Position numbers and translations under genes: made by a program
Assembly (NCBI GenBank): GCA_046052345.1
Contig: JBJOMN010000051.1
Location: 9,685-73,684, forward strand
Length of the DNA: 64,000 nucleotides
From: Pollutiaquabacter sp046052345
Lineage (GTDB): Bacteria; Bacteroidota; Bacteroidia; AKYH767-A; 2013-40CM-41-45
Reading direction: 5' to 3'
Shown: positions 40,176-48,542 of the stretch, piece by piece
Numbering within the stretch: position 1 is the stretch's first letter
Layout of the letters: each line of letters opens with the position of its first letter
Notes under the pieces: generated by a model
What the model saw: the letters and a program-made list of their open reading frames with translations, nothing else
Databases searched by the model: none
What the model was told of the DNA's origin: nothing

Positions 40176-42217
40176 CCGCCGGTCCGCTCAAGCCACAGCT
40201 TGGCTTCCGCATACGTCGGAAGGACCTGAAGGGCTTTCTTCCAGTTTTCGCGTGCTTTAGGGATGTCCTTCCTGAGGTAATACATGCCCCCGAGATTGAA
40301 CCAGGCTTCATAATTGCGCGAATCCACTTTGGCAGCCCTGTCATAGCTGGCGAAAGCCGAATCCGAGGGTGCGTTCGCTCTTGCGAAATATCGGCGTCCT
40401 ATCTGGATATATTCACTGCTGAGCATGGCTGCTGCATCCCCCTGCCCCAACTCCAGCGCGCGTTGCATCGAAGAGTACGCCTTGTCGTGCTCGCCCAGCT
40501 CGGCATAAGCCAGTGCACACAGCCTCCAGGCACCGCCGTCGTCCGGAGATTGTCTGATGGCAGTCTCATAATCTTCCTTGGCCTTCTCGAAGTCCCCCTT
40601 CTTCAGATAGGCGGAACCCCGGTTGGTATAGTTCGAAGGGAAATTCGGCATGTACTTCAGCGCGTTCGAATAATTGACGATCGCCGAATCGTATTCATTA
40701 CGGTCGAAGAATACGTTTCCGCGGTTGCACCATGCCTCCGCCAGCTTTGGCTCCATGGCCAAAGCCGAATCGGCATCCTGGAGGGCGCGGCCATAATCTT
40801 TGCTCCGGAACCAGACCATGGAACGGTTATTCAGGGTGCGGGGCTGACGGGGATTCAAGGCAAGGGATTTGTTGAAGTCCCCGAGTGCCTTGTCCGATTC
40901 TCCGTGTTCGTTGTACCAGGCACCGCGGTTGTTGAGCGCTTCGTGGGAACGCGGATTCTTCTCGACAACGTCCGACCAAAGTGTCAGGGAGTTCTTCCAA
41001 ACCTCGGTCCGCTGGTAGGCAATCACTGCGAATGGGACCACGGACAACCACAAGACCAACGGCAGTGTTCGTCTCAACGGAGCGAACGAGGCCGGCAGGG
41101 CAGCAAGGAAAAGGAATATGCCCAGGTAACTGACATACGTGAACCGCTCATAAATCAGGGAAGAGTTGAGTCCGACCACGTGCAGCGTGGGAAAAATGTT
41201 CAACGCGAAGAACAACAGTCCGAAACAGGCCAGCGCATTGCGCCGCAGGAAATACAATACGCCGACGATGGTCAAAAGTGCAAGCACGATTCCTCCGACC
41301 AGCCAGAACGTATACTCCGAGGATTCCTTCAGCGGGAACGCATAGATCGCCGTCTGGTTGATCGGAAGTACCGACTTTACGACATACTGCCAGTATGCCT
41401 GGAAGGAATAGATGATCCTGGAAAGGAAAGTCACCGGTTCGGCGTACTGGTCGGCTTTCAAGGTGGAGGAACTCACGGCGTACCATCCGAATGCCGCCGC
41501 ACCGGCGAAGAACGGCAACTTCTCCAGCCATCCGCGTCTGTCGAACGGATACGATTTGAAATAATCCGAGAGCAGGAGCACCAGTGGCAAGGTCACCGCC
41601 TGTATCTTGGAAAAGCCGGAGGCAAGGAATAACAACAATGAAAAACCATAGAAGAAATAGCGGCGCGCCGCGCTTGTGCCGGGCTGCTCACGGTACTGCA
41701 GATAACTCCACCAGGACGACAGGAAGAAAAAGGTATACAGGACGTCCTTGCGGCTGGCAATCCATGCTACCGATTCCACATGCATGGGATGCAACGCGAA
41801 CAGGAAGGCCGCCAGCGCTGCAATCGCTGCTCCGGTACCGAGCTTCCGCAGTACCGCGAGCACGAGCAGGCTGTTCAATACATGGAGCAGTACGTTCATG
41901 CCGTGGTACCAGCCGGGGCTGTTTCCCCCGACGGCATAGTCGACTGCCAGCGAGAACACCACCAGGGGATTGTAACTGAGCAGGACCTTGGTCTTGAACA
42001 TCAATAAAATGTTGTCCCACGCCAGGGACCGTATCAGAAGCAGCTCACGGATGTAATGGTTGTCGTCCCAATTGGTGACTTCGAAATCCGTACAACGCGA
42101 AAAAACGGCCCATGTGACTATCGCCAGGACCGGCAATATCACGAACGGGGAAAACGGATTCAGGACAGAGCCGGACGTTTCAGCTTTTCTCCTCTTTTCT
42201 TTTTTATTCGCCTTCAT
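40166..42217 (-). CDS. TMTC-like polytopic membrane protein with C-terminal TPR repeats
   Basis: With the ATG at 42217 the protein has 683 residues. The N-terminal ~380 residues carry about 9-11 TM helices. They include the TNWDDNHYI loop (acidic pair after TM1, as in GT-C glycosyltransferases), YHGMNVLLHVLNSLLVLAVL, FALHPMHVESVAWIASRKDV and the VTLPLVLLLSDY segment, all typical of TMTC-type O-mannosyltransferases. About seven TPR units follow (for example ALNNRGAWYNEHGESDKALG and AWCNRGNVFFDRNEYDSAIV). Eukaryotic TMTC proteins O-mannosylate proteins; bacterial ones are uncharacterised. The longer frame to 42280 is rejected because the promoter-like box lies within it. Confidence 0.85.
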   Translation of the reverse strand: MKANKKEKRRKAETSGSVLNPFSPFVILPVLAIVTWAVFSRCTDFEVTNWDDNHYIRELLLIRSLAWDNILLMFKTKVLLSYNPLVVFSLAVDYAVGGNSPGWYHGMNVLLHVLNSLLVLAVLRKLGTGAAIAALAAFLFALHPMHVESVAWIASRKDVLYTFFFLSSWWSYLQYREQPGTSAARRYFFYGFSLLLFLASGFSKIQAVTLPLVLLLSDYFKSYPFDRRGWLEKLPFFAGAAAFGWYAVSSSTLKADQYAEPVTFLSRIIYSFQAYWQYVVKSVLPINQTAIYAFPLKESSEYTFWLVGGIVLALLTIVGVLYFLRRNALACFGLLFFALNIFPTLHVVGLNSSLIYERFTYVSYLGIFLFLAALPASFAPLRRTLPLVLWLSVVPFAVIAYQRTEVWKNSLTLWSDVVEKNPRSHEALNNRGAWYNEHGESDKALGDFNKSLALNPRQPRTLNNRSMVWFRSKDYGRALQDADSALAMEPKLAEAWCNRGNVFFDRNEYDSAIVNYSNALKYMPNFPSNYTNRGSAYLKKGDFEKAKEDYETAIRQSPDDGGAWRLCALAYAELGEHDKAYSSMQRALELGQGDAAAMLSSEYIQIGRRYFARANAPSDSAFASYDRAAKVDSRNYEAWFNLGGMYYLRKDIPKARENWKKALQVLPTYAEAKLWLERTGGLE

Positions 42218-42222
42218 AGGAC

Positions 42223-42250
42223 TAAAAATAATGAAACTTGGAACTCCAAA
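42223..42250 (-). promoter_or_regulatory. Candidate promoter for the TMTC-like gene
   Basis: On the minus strand TTTG (42250-42247) and TATTTTTA (42230-42223, TAnnTTTA) are 16 nt apart, and the box ends 5 nt before the ATG at 42217. It implies a leaderless mRNA. Confidence 0.4.
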
Positions 42251-42287
42251 GACGGTGCCTGAGTTCCTCAAAACTACCAATAATTGA

Positions 42288-42316
42288 AAACGCCCGTAAG
42301 TGGGTTACGGGCGTTT
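42288..42316 (-). terminator. Intrinsic terminator after the T9SS beta-helix gene
   Basis: A perfect 12-bp stem, AAACGCCCGTAA (42288-42299) with TTACGGGCGTTT (42305-42316) and a 5-nt loop. It is about 22 nt past the stop of the upstream minus-strand gene and isolates the TMTC-like gene from it. Confidence 0.85.
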
Positions 42317-42338
42317 ATCAAATCGAAAGAGAGGTGCA

Positions 42339-45338
42339 TTAGCGATGCATCACCGAGAGTTGACGGTAGCAGGAGTATCCCTCACCGGAAACATGAAGGA
42401 GATATTGACCTTCAGACCAATCCGAAGTCTCGATGACCGCCTGACTGCTGCGGGCGGCATCGACCTGCGAACGATAAACCTGGCGACCCTGAAGGTCCGT
42501 CACCGTCAACTCCGCAATTCCCATGGAACGGATGAGTCCGCTGAGCGTGAAACGGGAAGAGGCGGGATTCGGGAAGAGGGTGACATCCTCTGTATTGATC
42601 TGCACAATTCCTACAGTGGAGTTCACTACAATCGTATCACTTGCTACGCAACCGTCCGCATTGGTGACGGTCACCCAATAGGTGCCGGCTGCGGTAACCG
42701 TGATGGACTGTCCGGTGGAACTATCGGACCAGAGATACGAAGTGAAGCCCGCGCCGGGATCCAAGAGCAGGCTGAAGGCGACACTGAAGGTGGTATCGGC
42801 AGGACCGATGTCAATGGTAAGCGGTGCAAGTGTCGTCACCTGCACAGGGATGCGGGCACTGGCACAAGTACCGTATCCGCAGCCGGTGAAGTTGGTAGAA
42901 AGTCCTGCATTCTGTGAACCGAAAGTATACGGTCCGCACGTCCAATCGCTGGCGTCATCGTGGTCTGCAGAACCCGTACGGCTGATGGCTTGTCCGTTGC
43001 CGCAGGCGATGGCACCGTCTCCGATCCACTGTGAACCGGGAGTGACGGTGAAGCCTGCCACATTGATGGACATGCCCTGCACATCCGCTGCGGTCCAGCC
43101 GAAGGCTACAAAATCCTGTACCTGTCCGTTCGCATCGATGATCATGATCCATCCGTTCTGATTGGGATTGAACAGCAGGTTGCTGCCCCAATAATTGTTA
43201 GAGGCGTTGTCCGTACGGTACTGGATCTCTCCCGGCTGGAAGATTCCGAGGTCCCACGTTACGGTGTTGATCGTATTGATGGAAGAACCACCATCGCTGG
43301 CGACGACCTTCCAACCGGTAGCATCGAAGGCCAGACCCGAAATGTTCTGTATTTCGACATAGTCGCCGCTGGGAGGAGCAGGATCGTCCTGGGCGATTTC
43401 CGTGATACGGAGGCAGCCGCCGGCACCTTCCTGCCGTGTCTCCACCCAGAGGGTGGCATCAGCCGTCAGGTTCGGGTTGTAGGTGTTTCCGATGAATAAA
43501 GGGGTCTGAGAGGTATCAGCGTCGAACCAGAAAGTCGTGAAACCGGAGTCGGTGGCTGCTTCGATTGTACCGCCGGGGCAGTACGTGAAGGTGGTAGTGG
43601 ACGGAGGGTTGGGAATCGCCAAGAAAGAGGCGGTTGCGGTCGCGGTATCGTTGGAATTATCCTGATCGCCGCTCAGGGTCGTGAAAATCACGAAATCCAG
43701 GGTGCCGCCGGCCACAGTATTCAGCGTCTGCGTGAATACCACCGTATCGGAAGTGCCTGGCGCCAACGGCCCGGCATAGGTTTCCGTGAGTGTGGCCGTT
43801 ACCGCACCGGTCACCTCCACCGTAACGGGGATGTTGGACTGTGCATTACCGCCGAAGTTGCGGATGATGGCGACGACCGTAACGGCAGAGTCTCCGCAAG
43901 CGGTATTACGGGGTGCGATCAAGGAAACAGGACCGACATTATCCGCCAAAGGGGCGAACTCGTCCGCACCGATATCAGGAGCCACGGTATCACGGGGTTC
44001 TCCGTCGATATCAACGGTGATGCCGGCGATGGGCGTGCCGAAACCGTTCACGGTACCGGAAGTCGCATGAAGGTCGGAGGCGGATACATATTGCGGATCA
44101 CCACTGACTGAGTGGACATCGAAGGTAGAGGCCGTCTGCCAATCGGAAAGGGTCACGGCATTGGTGCCGTTCGCGGATCCGCAAGCAACGTCGCCGTCAA
44201 GGTCGTTGTAGTCGGAAGAAGCGATGCCGGCCAACATTCCGGAGCCGGTCGAGATGCCGAGCTTGGTGCTGGAGAAGATGTTGTTGTAAAGGTTGACGCC
44301 GCTGCTGACCGGAGAGAGCAGCGCGATGCCGGCCGCAGTAGACGCCGATCCGGCGGCATTGGTGGAGTTATAACTGATATCGAACTGGCCGGTGCATCCG
44401 TTCATCAGGATGCCGTAGGACGTGCTGGAGCTGCTCGCGTAAAAGAAATTGTTGAAGACGGAGGCTGGCTGGGATGCCGACGAGGTGACGGACGTCATCT
44501 GCAGCGCGTACGTGAGTCCGGAACCGCTGACTGCAGAGACCTTGTTGCCGGAGATGACAGCGCCCTGGTCTACGTTCGATACGTAGATGCCGATGAACTG
44601 CGATGAATTGGTGACGGAAATCACCGTGTTGTTCACCACCCTGGATCCGCGCTGGTCCTGCAAGTGGATGCCGCGGTTGCCGCAATCGAAAATCAGGTTG
44701 TTCTCGATGACATTGCGCGGCTCGTGGAAGGTCGCGTTGGCGCCGGCCAGATGGATGCCGTAGGATCCGCCCTGGAGGATGTTGTTCCGGATGGTGGTGA
44801 TGGAGTCGACGCTGATTCCGCCGGTGGGAGAAAAGATCAATGTCGCATTGTTGTTGGTAGCGGTCGTGAAGGGCCCGTTGATCAGACAGTTCTCCACGGT
44901 GATGCCGGTGGAGATGTTGTCGATACGCACCACGGTACCATAGGTGGTGGTACCTACGCGGCGCAGGGAGAGCTGACGGAAGGTGACCCAGTCCGCCCCG
45001 TAGATATTGATGAGATAGTTGTCCGTCGTGGCGCTGCCGGTGGCATCGGAGAGAATCACGGACGTACTGTCGCCGTTCTCCGCCTGGAAAGTGACGGTAT
45101 TGACAGGAGAAGTTCCGGTGATGGCGGTCAGTGTGACCTTCCCGGTATAGGTTCCGGGACGGATGTTGAAGATGACCGGACCGGCGACACCCTGCGATAC
45201 GACGGCAGTGGCGGCGGCGGCAGGAGTGGCGTAATCCGGTAAGGTACCGCCCACGGTGTAAGTACCGGAAAGTGCCGCGTTCGCTGCGGTGGCAGCCAAC
45301 AGCGACAGGCAAACGAATAGTGTGTAGAACTTCCTCAT
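42339..45338 (-). CDS. Large secreted protein: right-handed beta-helix, CARDB/lamin-tail domains, T9SS type A sorting domain
   Basis: The 999-residue surface or secreted protein has a signal peptide (1-21, ending ATAANA). Residues ~22-470 show parallel beta-helix repeats (VENCLINGPF, IRNNILQGGSYGI, IENNLIFDCGNRGIH, VVNNTVISVT). Residues ~470-580 look like a CARDB/Ig domain (NFGGNAQSNIPVTVEV). A lamin-tail-like domain begins near GGCLRITEIAQDDPAPPSGD and runs to about 830. An Ig-like segment comes before the C-terminal ~80 residues, VTLFPNPASSRFTLSG to the end, a type A T9SS sorting domain. Beta-helix domains often bind or cleave polysaccharides, but no catalytic residues can be assigned. TAATTTTA lies 28 nt before the start. 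Confidence 0.88.
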   Translation of the reverse strand: MRKFYTLFVCLSLLAATAANAALSGTYTVGGTLPDYATPAAAATAVVSQGVAGPVIFNIRPGTYTGKVTLTAITGTSPVNTVTFQAENGDSTSVILSDATGSATTDNYLINIYGADWVTFRQLSLRRVGTTTYGTVVRIDNISTGITVENCLINGPFTTATNNNATLIFSPTGGISVDSITTIRNNILQGGSYGIHLAGANATFHEPRNVIENNLIFDCGNRGIHLQDQRGSRVVNNTVISVTNSSQFIGIYVSNVDQGAVISGNKVSAVSGSGLTYALQMTSVTSSASQPASVFNNFFYASSSSTSYGILMNGCTGQFDISYNSTNAAGSASTAAGIALLSPVSSGVNLYNNIFSSTKLGISTGSGMLAGIASSDYNDLDGDVACGSANGTNAVTLSDWQTASTFDVHSVSGDPQYVSASDLHATSGTVNGFGTPIAGITVDIDGEPRDTVAPDIGADEFAPLADNVGPVSLIAPRNTACGDSAVTVVAIIRNFGGNAQSNIPVTVEVTGAVTATLTETYAGPLAPGTSDTVVFTQTLNTVAGGTLDFVIFTTLSGDQDNSNDTATATASFLAIPNPPSTTTFTYCPGGTIEAATDSGFTTFWFDADTSQTPLFIGNTYNPNLTADATLWVETRQEGAGGCLRITEIAQDDPAPPSGDYVEIQNISGLAFDATGWKVVASDGGSSINTINTVTWDLGIFQPGEIQYRTDNASNNYWGSNLLFNPNQNGWIMIIDANGQVQDFVAFGWTAADVQGMSINVAGFTVTPGSQWIGDGAIACGNGQAISRTGSADHDDASDWTCGPYTFGSQNAGLSTNFTGCGYGTCASARIPVQVTTLAPLTIDIGPADTTFSVAFSLLLDPGAGFTSYLWSDSSTGQSITVTAAGTYWVTVTNADGCVASDTIVVNSTVGIVQINTEDVTLFPNPASSRFTLSGLIRSMGIAELTVTDLQGRQVYRSQVDAARSSQAVIETSDWSEGQYLLHVSGEGYSCYRQLSVMHR

Positions 45339-45366
45339 GTCAGGTTGGATTTGAAAGGATAGGCGC

Positions 45367-45374
45367 TAAAATTA
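45367..45374 (-). promoter_or_regulatory. -7-like box for the beta-helix protein gene
   Basis: TAATTTTA on the minus strand (consensus with the last base changed) lies 28 nt before the ATG at 45338. There is no clear -33 element. Confidence 0.35.
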
Positions 45375-45460
45375 GGCAATTCACCGCAGGTTTGAAAAAA
45401 GTGAATGTAACCCGCCGGCAGAGGAAATAAATCAAACCATTGAAAAAGGTATTTGAATGA

Positions 45461-45482
45461 AAAAGCCCCTTTCGGGGCTTTT
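45461..45482 (-). terminator. Intrinsic terminator after the outer-membrane barrel gene
   Basis: AAAAGCCCC (45461-45469) and GGGGCTTTT (45474-45482) pair over 9 bp with a 4-nt loop. On the minus strand the stem runs into TTTTT, 21 nt past the stop at 45504. Confidence 0.85.
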
Positions 45483-45503
45483 AGCAGGCATTGAAAACCG
45501 GCC

Positions 45504-46085
45504 TCAGAGATGGAAAGCAGCCCCGATTTTCATGTAGGAAAGATCATAACCCAGCTCGGCGAACGCAGCCACTTTCGGAGTGAAATAGTAGCGTCCACCG
45601 ACGACCAGACCCAGACCCACCCCGCTGCTCAGGTTGTTAGTCACCCGGAAAGCATCCTGGCTGTATATGCCGGTGCCGTTGAAGCTGTAGGAATAATTGA
45701 CATACCCTAGCTGCAAAGCGCCGTAGACATCATACTCTCCGCCTACAAGGATATCGGGATGCCATGTTCCCCTCAGGCCTACGTACGTGGCGCTCCACCG
45801 CTGGTCGTAAGTACCGAAGGCATTCGACTCGCTGAAGGTGGCCCCTTGAAAGCTGATCACACCTCCTATGCCAAATGTGCCCGGGCCGAGTTCGCGCAGA
45901 CCATGCTCGTAACTCACATGCATGACCGGCGTGGTAGTGGCGCTGGAAACATATCCGATACTGTATCCGAAGCCGACACCCGCATTCAGCACGTTGGCAC
46001 CGACTTTATAGGCTTGGGCAACGGATACGGCATGTTGAACGATGAATACCGAAACAAGCAGAACGATTTTGTAGAACCTTTTCAT
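45504..46085 (-). CDS. Small outer-membrane beta-barrel protein, unknown
   Basis: The 193-residue protein has a signal peptide (about 1-24, VSVFIVQHAVSVAQA). Alternating hydrophobic/polar strands rich in Gly, Tyr and aromatic residues follow (YKVGANVLNAGVGFGYSIGY, YVGLRGTWHPDILVGGEYDV, GLGLVVGGRYYFTP). It ends YDLSYMKIGAAFHL, a typical barrel-closing strand with terminal hydrophobics. It resembles small porin-family/OmpW-like barrels of Bacteroidota, but no specific family can be fixed. It is monocistronic with a strong terminator. Function unknown. Confidence 0.75.
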   Translation of the reverse strand: MKRFYKIVLLVSVFIVQHAVSVAQAYKVGANVLNAGVGFGYSIGYVSSATTTPVMHVSYEHGLRELGPGTFGIGGVISFQGATFSESNAFGTYDQRWSATYVGLRGTWHPDILVGGEYDVYGALQLGYVNYSYSFNGTGIYSQDAFRVTNNLSSGVGLGLVVGGRYYFTPKVAAFAELGYDLSYMKIGAAFHL

Positions 46086-46227
46086 TGTATGATTAATATT
46101 GTTTTGTTTGACAGGACAAGGTTACGGCATTTGATCACTTCATCCGCACTTGTTGCAATGGGTTTTCGAACACGGGCTGCTCCGGGAAGTGCTTCGGAAA
46201 GAGTTAGGATACTCCACGCAAAATCAC

Positions 46228-46235
46228 TACCTTTG
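46228..46235 (+). promoter_or_regulatory. -7 box upstream of the rhlE leader
   Basis: TACCTTTG matches the consensus exactly. The predicted start near 46241 leaves about 130 nt of leader before the rhlE ATG at 46370. The in-frame GTG at 46238 would start at the transcription start itself and is rejected as the coding start. Confidence 0.55.
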
Positions 46236-46249
46236 CAGTGAAAAGTCCT

Positions 46250-46358
46250 GGACGCCTTCTTCAGGTGTCCGTACGGCAGTGCCGTAATTTCCCTCTTTTT
46301 CAGGTCATATGCCACCAACGGATCGGTCGATATCGCCTGTCTTCATCCGTACCGATCC
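46250..46358 (+). promoter_or_regulatory. Structured leader (three hairpins) of the DEAD-box helicase gene
   Basis: Hairpin 1: GGACGCC (46250-46256) with GGTGTCC (46264-46270), 7 bp with one wobble. Hairpin 2: TACGGCA-G-TGCCGTA (46272-46286), followed by a pyrimidine-rich run to about 46300, which resembles an attenuator. Hairpin 3: GGATCGGT (46320-46327) with ACCGATCC (46351-46358), 8 bp, with the palindrome CGATATCG in its loop, ending 11 nt before the start codon where it could mask the ribosome site. Confidence 0.5.
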
Positions 46359-46369
46359 CCACCTTATCA

Positions 46370-47605
46370 ATGAGTTTTAAAGACCTCGGGCTAATCGAAC
46401 CGCTGTACCGTGCCCTGCAGCAAAAAGGCTACACCTCGCCAACCCCCATTCAGGAAAAATCAATCCCCAGTCTGCTTCGTCGTAAGGACCTGTTCGGCTG
46501 CGCCCAGACCGGAACAGGCAAGACGGCCGCATTCGCCCTCCCCATTCTGCAACTCATGCACGAGGACGGGGACCACGCCAAACAACCCTACGTGCATGCC
46601 CTTATCCTCGCCCCTACCCGCGAACTGGCTTTGCAGATCAACGAAAGCTTCGACGCTTACGGCAAGAATCTGGGGTTGCGAAACGCCGTCATTTTCGGCG
46701 GCGTCTCCCAGCAACCGCAGGAGGCTGCGCTTCGCAAAGGTGTCGACATCCTTGTAGCCACCCCCGGACGACTGCTGGACCTGATGCAGCAGGGACTGGT
46801 AAAACTGGACCGTGTCCGTTATTTCGTACTTGACGAAGCCGACCGGATGCTCGACATGGGCTTCATCCACGACATCCGGAAAATCCTGGCCAAACTGCCG
46901 GAACGGAAACAGACGTTTTTCTTCTCGGCGACTGTCCCGGCGGAGATCCGTTCGATGGCTGACGGTCTGCTAAAGGAGCCGATGAGCGTGAACGTCACGC
47001 CCGTATCGACGCCGGCCGAGACCGTCCGCCAGTTCGTATACCATGTCCCAAAAGAACAAAAGCGCTTCCTGCTGAAGAGAGTGATCGAGGACGAGGAAAT
47101 CGAACACGTACTCGTCTTCACCCGCACCAAACGCGGCGCCGATCGCGTCGCCCGCGACCTCACCAAGAGCGGTATCAAAGCGGAATCCATCCACGGCGAC
47201 AAGTCGCAGGGCGCACGCCAGCGTGCACTGCAAGGATTCAAAGACCGCACGGTCCGTGTGCTGGTGGCCACCGATATCGCCGCACGCGGCATCGACGTGG
47301 CCCAGCTTTCCCACGTCATCAATTTCGAGATTCCTGAGGTGGCGGAAACCTACGTGCATCGCATCGGACGTACCGGACGTGCCGGAAGTTCGGGCGTCGC
47401 CATCACCTTCTGCTCTCCGGATGAATCCGATTACCTCAAGGATGTACAAAAGCTGATTCGCAAGGACCTGAAAGTGCTTGCACTGCCGGACCTGCCACCG
47501 GCTCCTCCGCGCGTCGCACCGCCTGTCCAAAGTACGCCGCCGGCCCGTACCTCCGGAGGCACCCCCCGCGGTAACGGAAGAAGGAACGACCGTCGCAGAC
47601 GCTGA
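46370..47605 (+). CDS. rhlE: DEAD-box RNA helicase, RhlE-like
   Basis: The 411-residue ATP-dependent RNA helicase is probably involved in ribosome assembly or RNA decay. Motifs in order are: Q motif YTSPTPIQEKSIP (21-33), Walker A AQTGTGKT (45-52), PTRELALQ, TPGRLLDL, DEAD in VLDEADRMLDMG (about 147-158), SAT in FFSATVP, and HRIGRTGRAG near 330. A basic Pro/Arg/Gly-rich tail follows (RTSGGTPRGNGRRNDRRRR). The start MSFKDLGLIEPL is canonical for RhlE; the in-frame extension to 46238 reads through the structured leader and is rejected. Confidence 0.95.
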   Translation: MSFKDLGLIEPLYRALQQKGYTSPTPIQEKSIPSLLRRKDLFGCAQTGTGKTAAFALPILQLMHEDGDHAKQPYVHALILAPTRELALQINESFDAYGKNLGLRNAVIFGGVSQQPQEAALRKGVDILVATPGRLLDLMQQGLVKLDRVRYFVLDEADRMLDMGFIHDIRKILAKLPERKQTFFFSATVPAEIRSMADGLLKEPMSVNVTPVSTPAETVRQFVYHVPKEQKRFLLKRVIEDEEIEHVLVFTRTKRGADRVARDLTKSGIKAESIHGDKSQGARQRALQGFKDRTVRVLVATDIAARGIDVAQLSHVINFEIPEVAETYVHRIGRTGRAGSSGVAITFCSPDESDYLKDVQKLIRKDLKVLALPDLPPAPPRVAPPVQSTPPARTSGGTPRGNGRRNDRRRR

Positions 47606-47612
47606 GTCCCCG

Positions 47613-47644
47613 TTTGCATGAATTGCGGCGCCGCCGTACATTCA
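47613..47644 (+). promoter_or_regulatory. Weak promoter candidate before the PhyH gene
   Basis: TTTG (47613-47616) and TACATTCA (47637-47644, two changes from consensus) are 20 nt apart, and the box ends 4 nt before the ATG at 47649. The match is poor, but the spacing repeats that seen at other genes here. Confidence 0.25.
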
Positions 47645-47648
47645 ACCG

Positions 47649-48476
47649 ATGAATCCACTGAAGGAACAGTTTCACCGGAACGGATACCTGGTGCTTGAAG
47701 ATTTCTTTTCTGCAGCCGACTGCGATGCGCTGATGCAACGCGGCCGTGAACTGGCCGAAGGATACGATTACAAAGGCCATCCCTCCGTCTTCCAAACCTC
47801 CGACCAGACAAAGACTTCCGACGACTATTTCCTCGACTCGGGATCGAATATCTCATACTTCTTCGAGAAGGACGCTTTTGACGAATCGGGAAAGCTCAAA
47901 GGCGATCTCTTCCACTCGCTGAACAAGATCGGCCATGCCCTGCACGACCTGGATCCGATATTCAATGCTTTCACCAGGGCTCCGCAGATGAAACAGCTGG
48001 CCGCCGAGCTCGGTCTCGACGACTTTCTGATCATTCAAAGCATGCTCATCCTGAAACATGCCCGCATCGGCGGCGTGGTGGATGTGCACCAGGACTCGAC
48101 CTTCTTGTACACGGAACCGGATTCGTGCATCGGTTTCTGGTTCGCCCTCGAAGATGCCAACGTAGAAAACGGTTGCATGTGGGCGAAACCGGGCGGTCAC
48201 AAGACAACCCTGCGTTCCAAGTTCCAACGCAAAGCCGGAGGAGGAACCGAGTTCGTCGTGTTCGACGAGACGCCTTTCGATACCGAAGGCATGGTCCCGC
48301 TCGAGGTAAGGAAAGGGACCTGCATCGTTCTCGACGGAAAGCTTCCGCATTACAGTCTGCCGAACACCAGCGGAAAATCCCGCCAGGCATATGCCATCCA
48401 TACCATCGACCGCACGAAAAATTATCCTGCGGAAAACTGGCTCCAAAGGGATTTTTCAGGCGTCAAAGGTTTTTGA
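47649..48476 (+). CDS. Phytanoyl-CoA dioxygenase (PhyH) family protein
   Basis: The 275-residue Fe(II)/2-oxoglutarate-dependent oxygenase hydroxylates an unidentified small molecule. The iron-binding triad is complete: H147-x-D149 in VDVHQDSTF and the distal H234 in LPHYSLPN. R245 (GKSRQAYAIH) is the probable 2-oxoglutarate anchor. Length is typical. Substrate specificity cannot be read; the closest annotated bacterial members are generic PhyH proteins. It lies between rhlE and a GH29 fucosidase with no operon-like overlap to either (43 and 66 nt gaps). Class confident. Confidence 0.9.
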   Translation: MNPLKEQFHRNGYLVLEDFFSAADCDALMQRGRELAEGYDYKGHPSVFQTSDQTKTSDDYFLDSGSNISYFFEKDAFDESGKLKGDLFHSLNKIGHALHDLDPIFNAFTRAPQMKQLAAELGLDDFLIIQSMLILKHARIGGVVDVHQDSTFLYTEPDSCIGFWFALEDANVENGCMWAKPGGHKTTLRSKFQRKAGGGTEFVVFDETPFDTEGMVPLEVRKGTCIVLDGKLPHYSLPNTSGKSRQAYAIHTIDRTKNYPAENWLQRDFSGVKGF

Positions 48477-48542
48477 ACTTCTTCCTCTCGTATCGCTGCG
48501 TTTTTTTGCAGCGCCGCAGATAGTACAGCGATCCGATCAGCC

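Noticed and set aside
46082..46318. 78-residue minus-strand frame between the barrel gene and rhlE
   Set aside because: It lies across the rhlE promoter and leader, has no recognisable motif, and its composition is unlike neighbouring proteins.
48494..48513. CGCTGC/GCAGCG hairpin with T7 as terminator of the PhyH gene
   Set aside because: The T run is in the loop rather than after the stem, so it does not have the shape of an intrinsic terminator.
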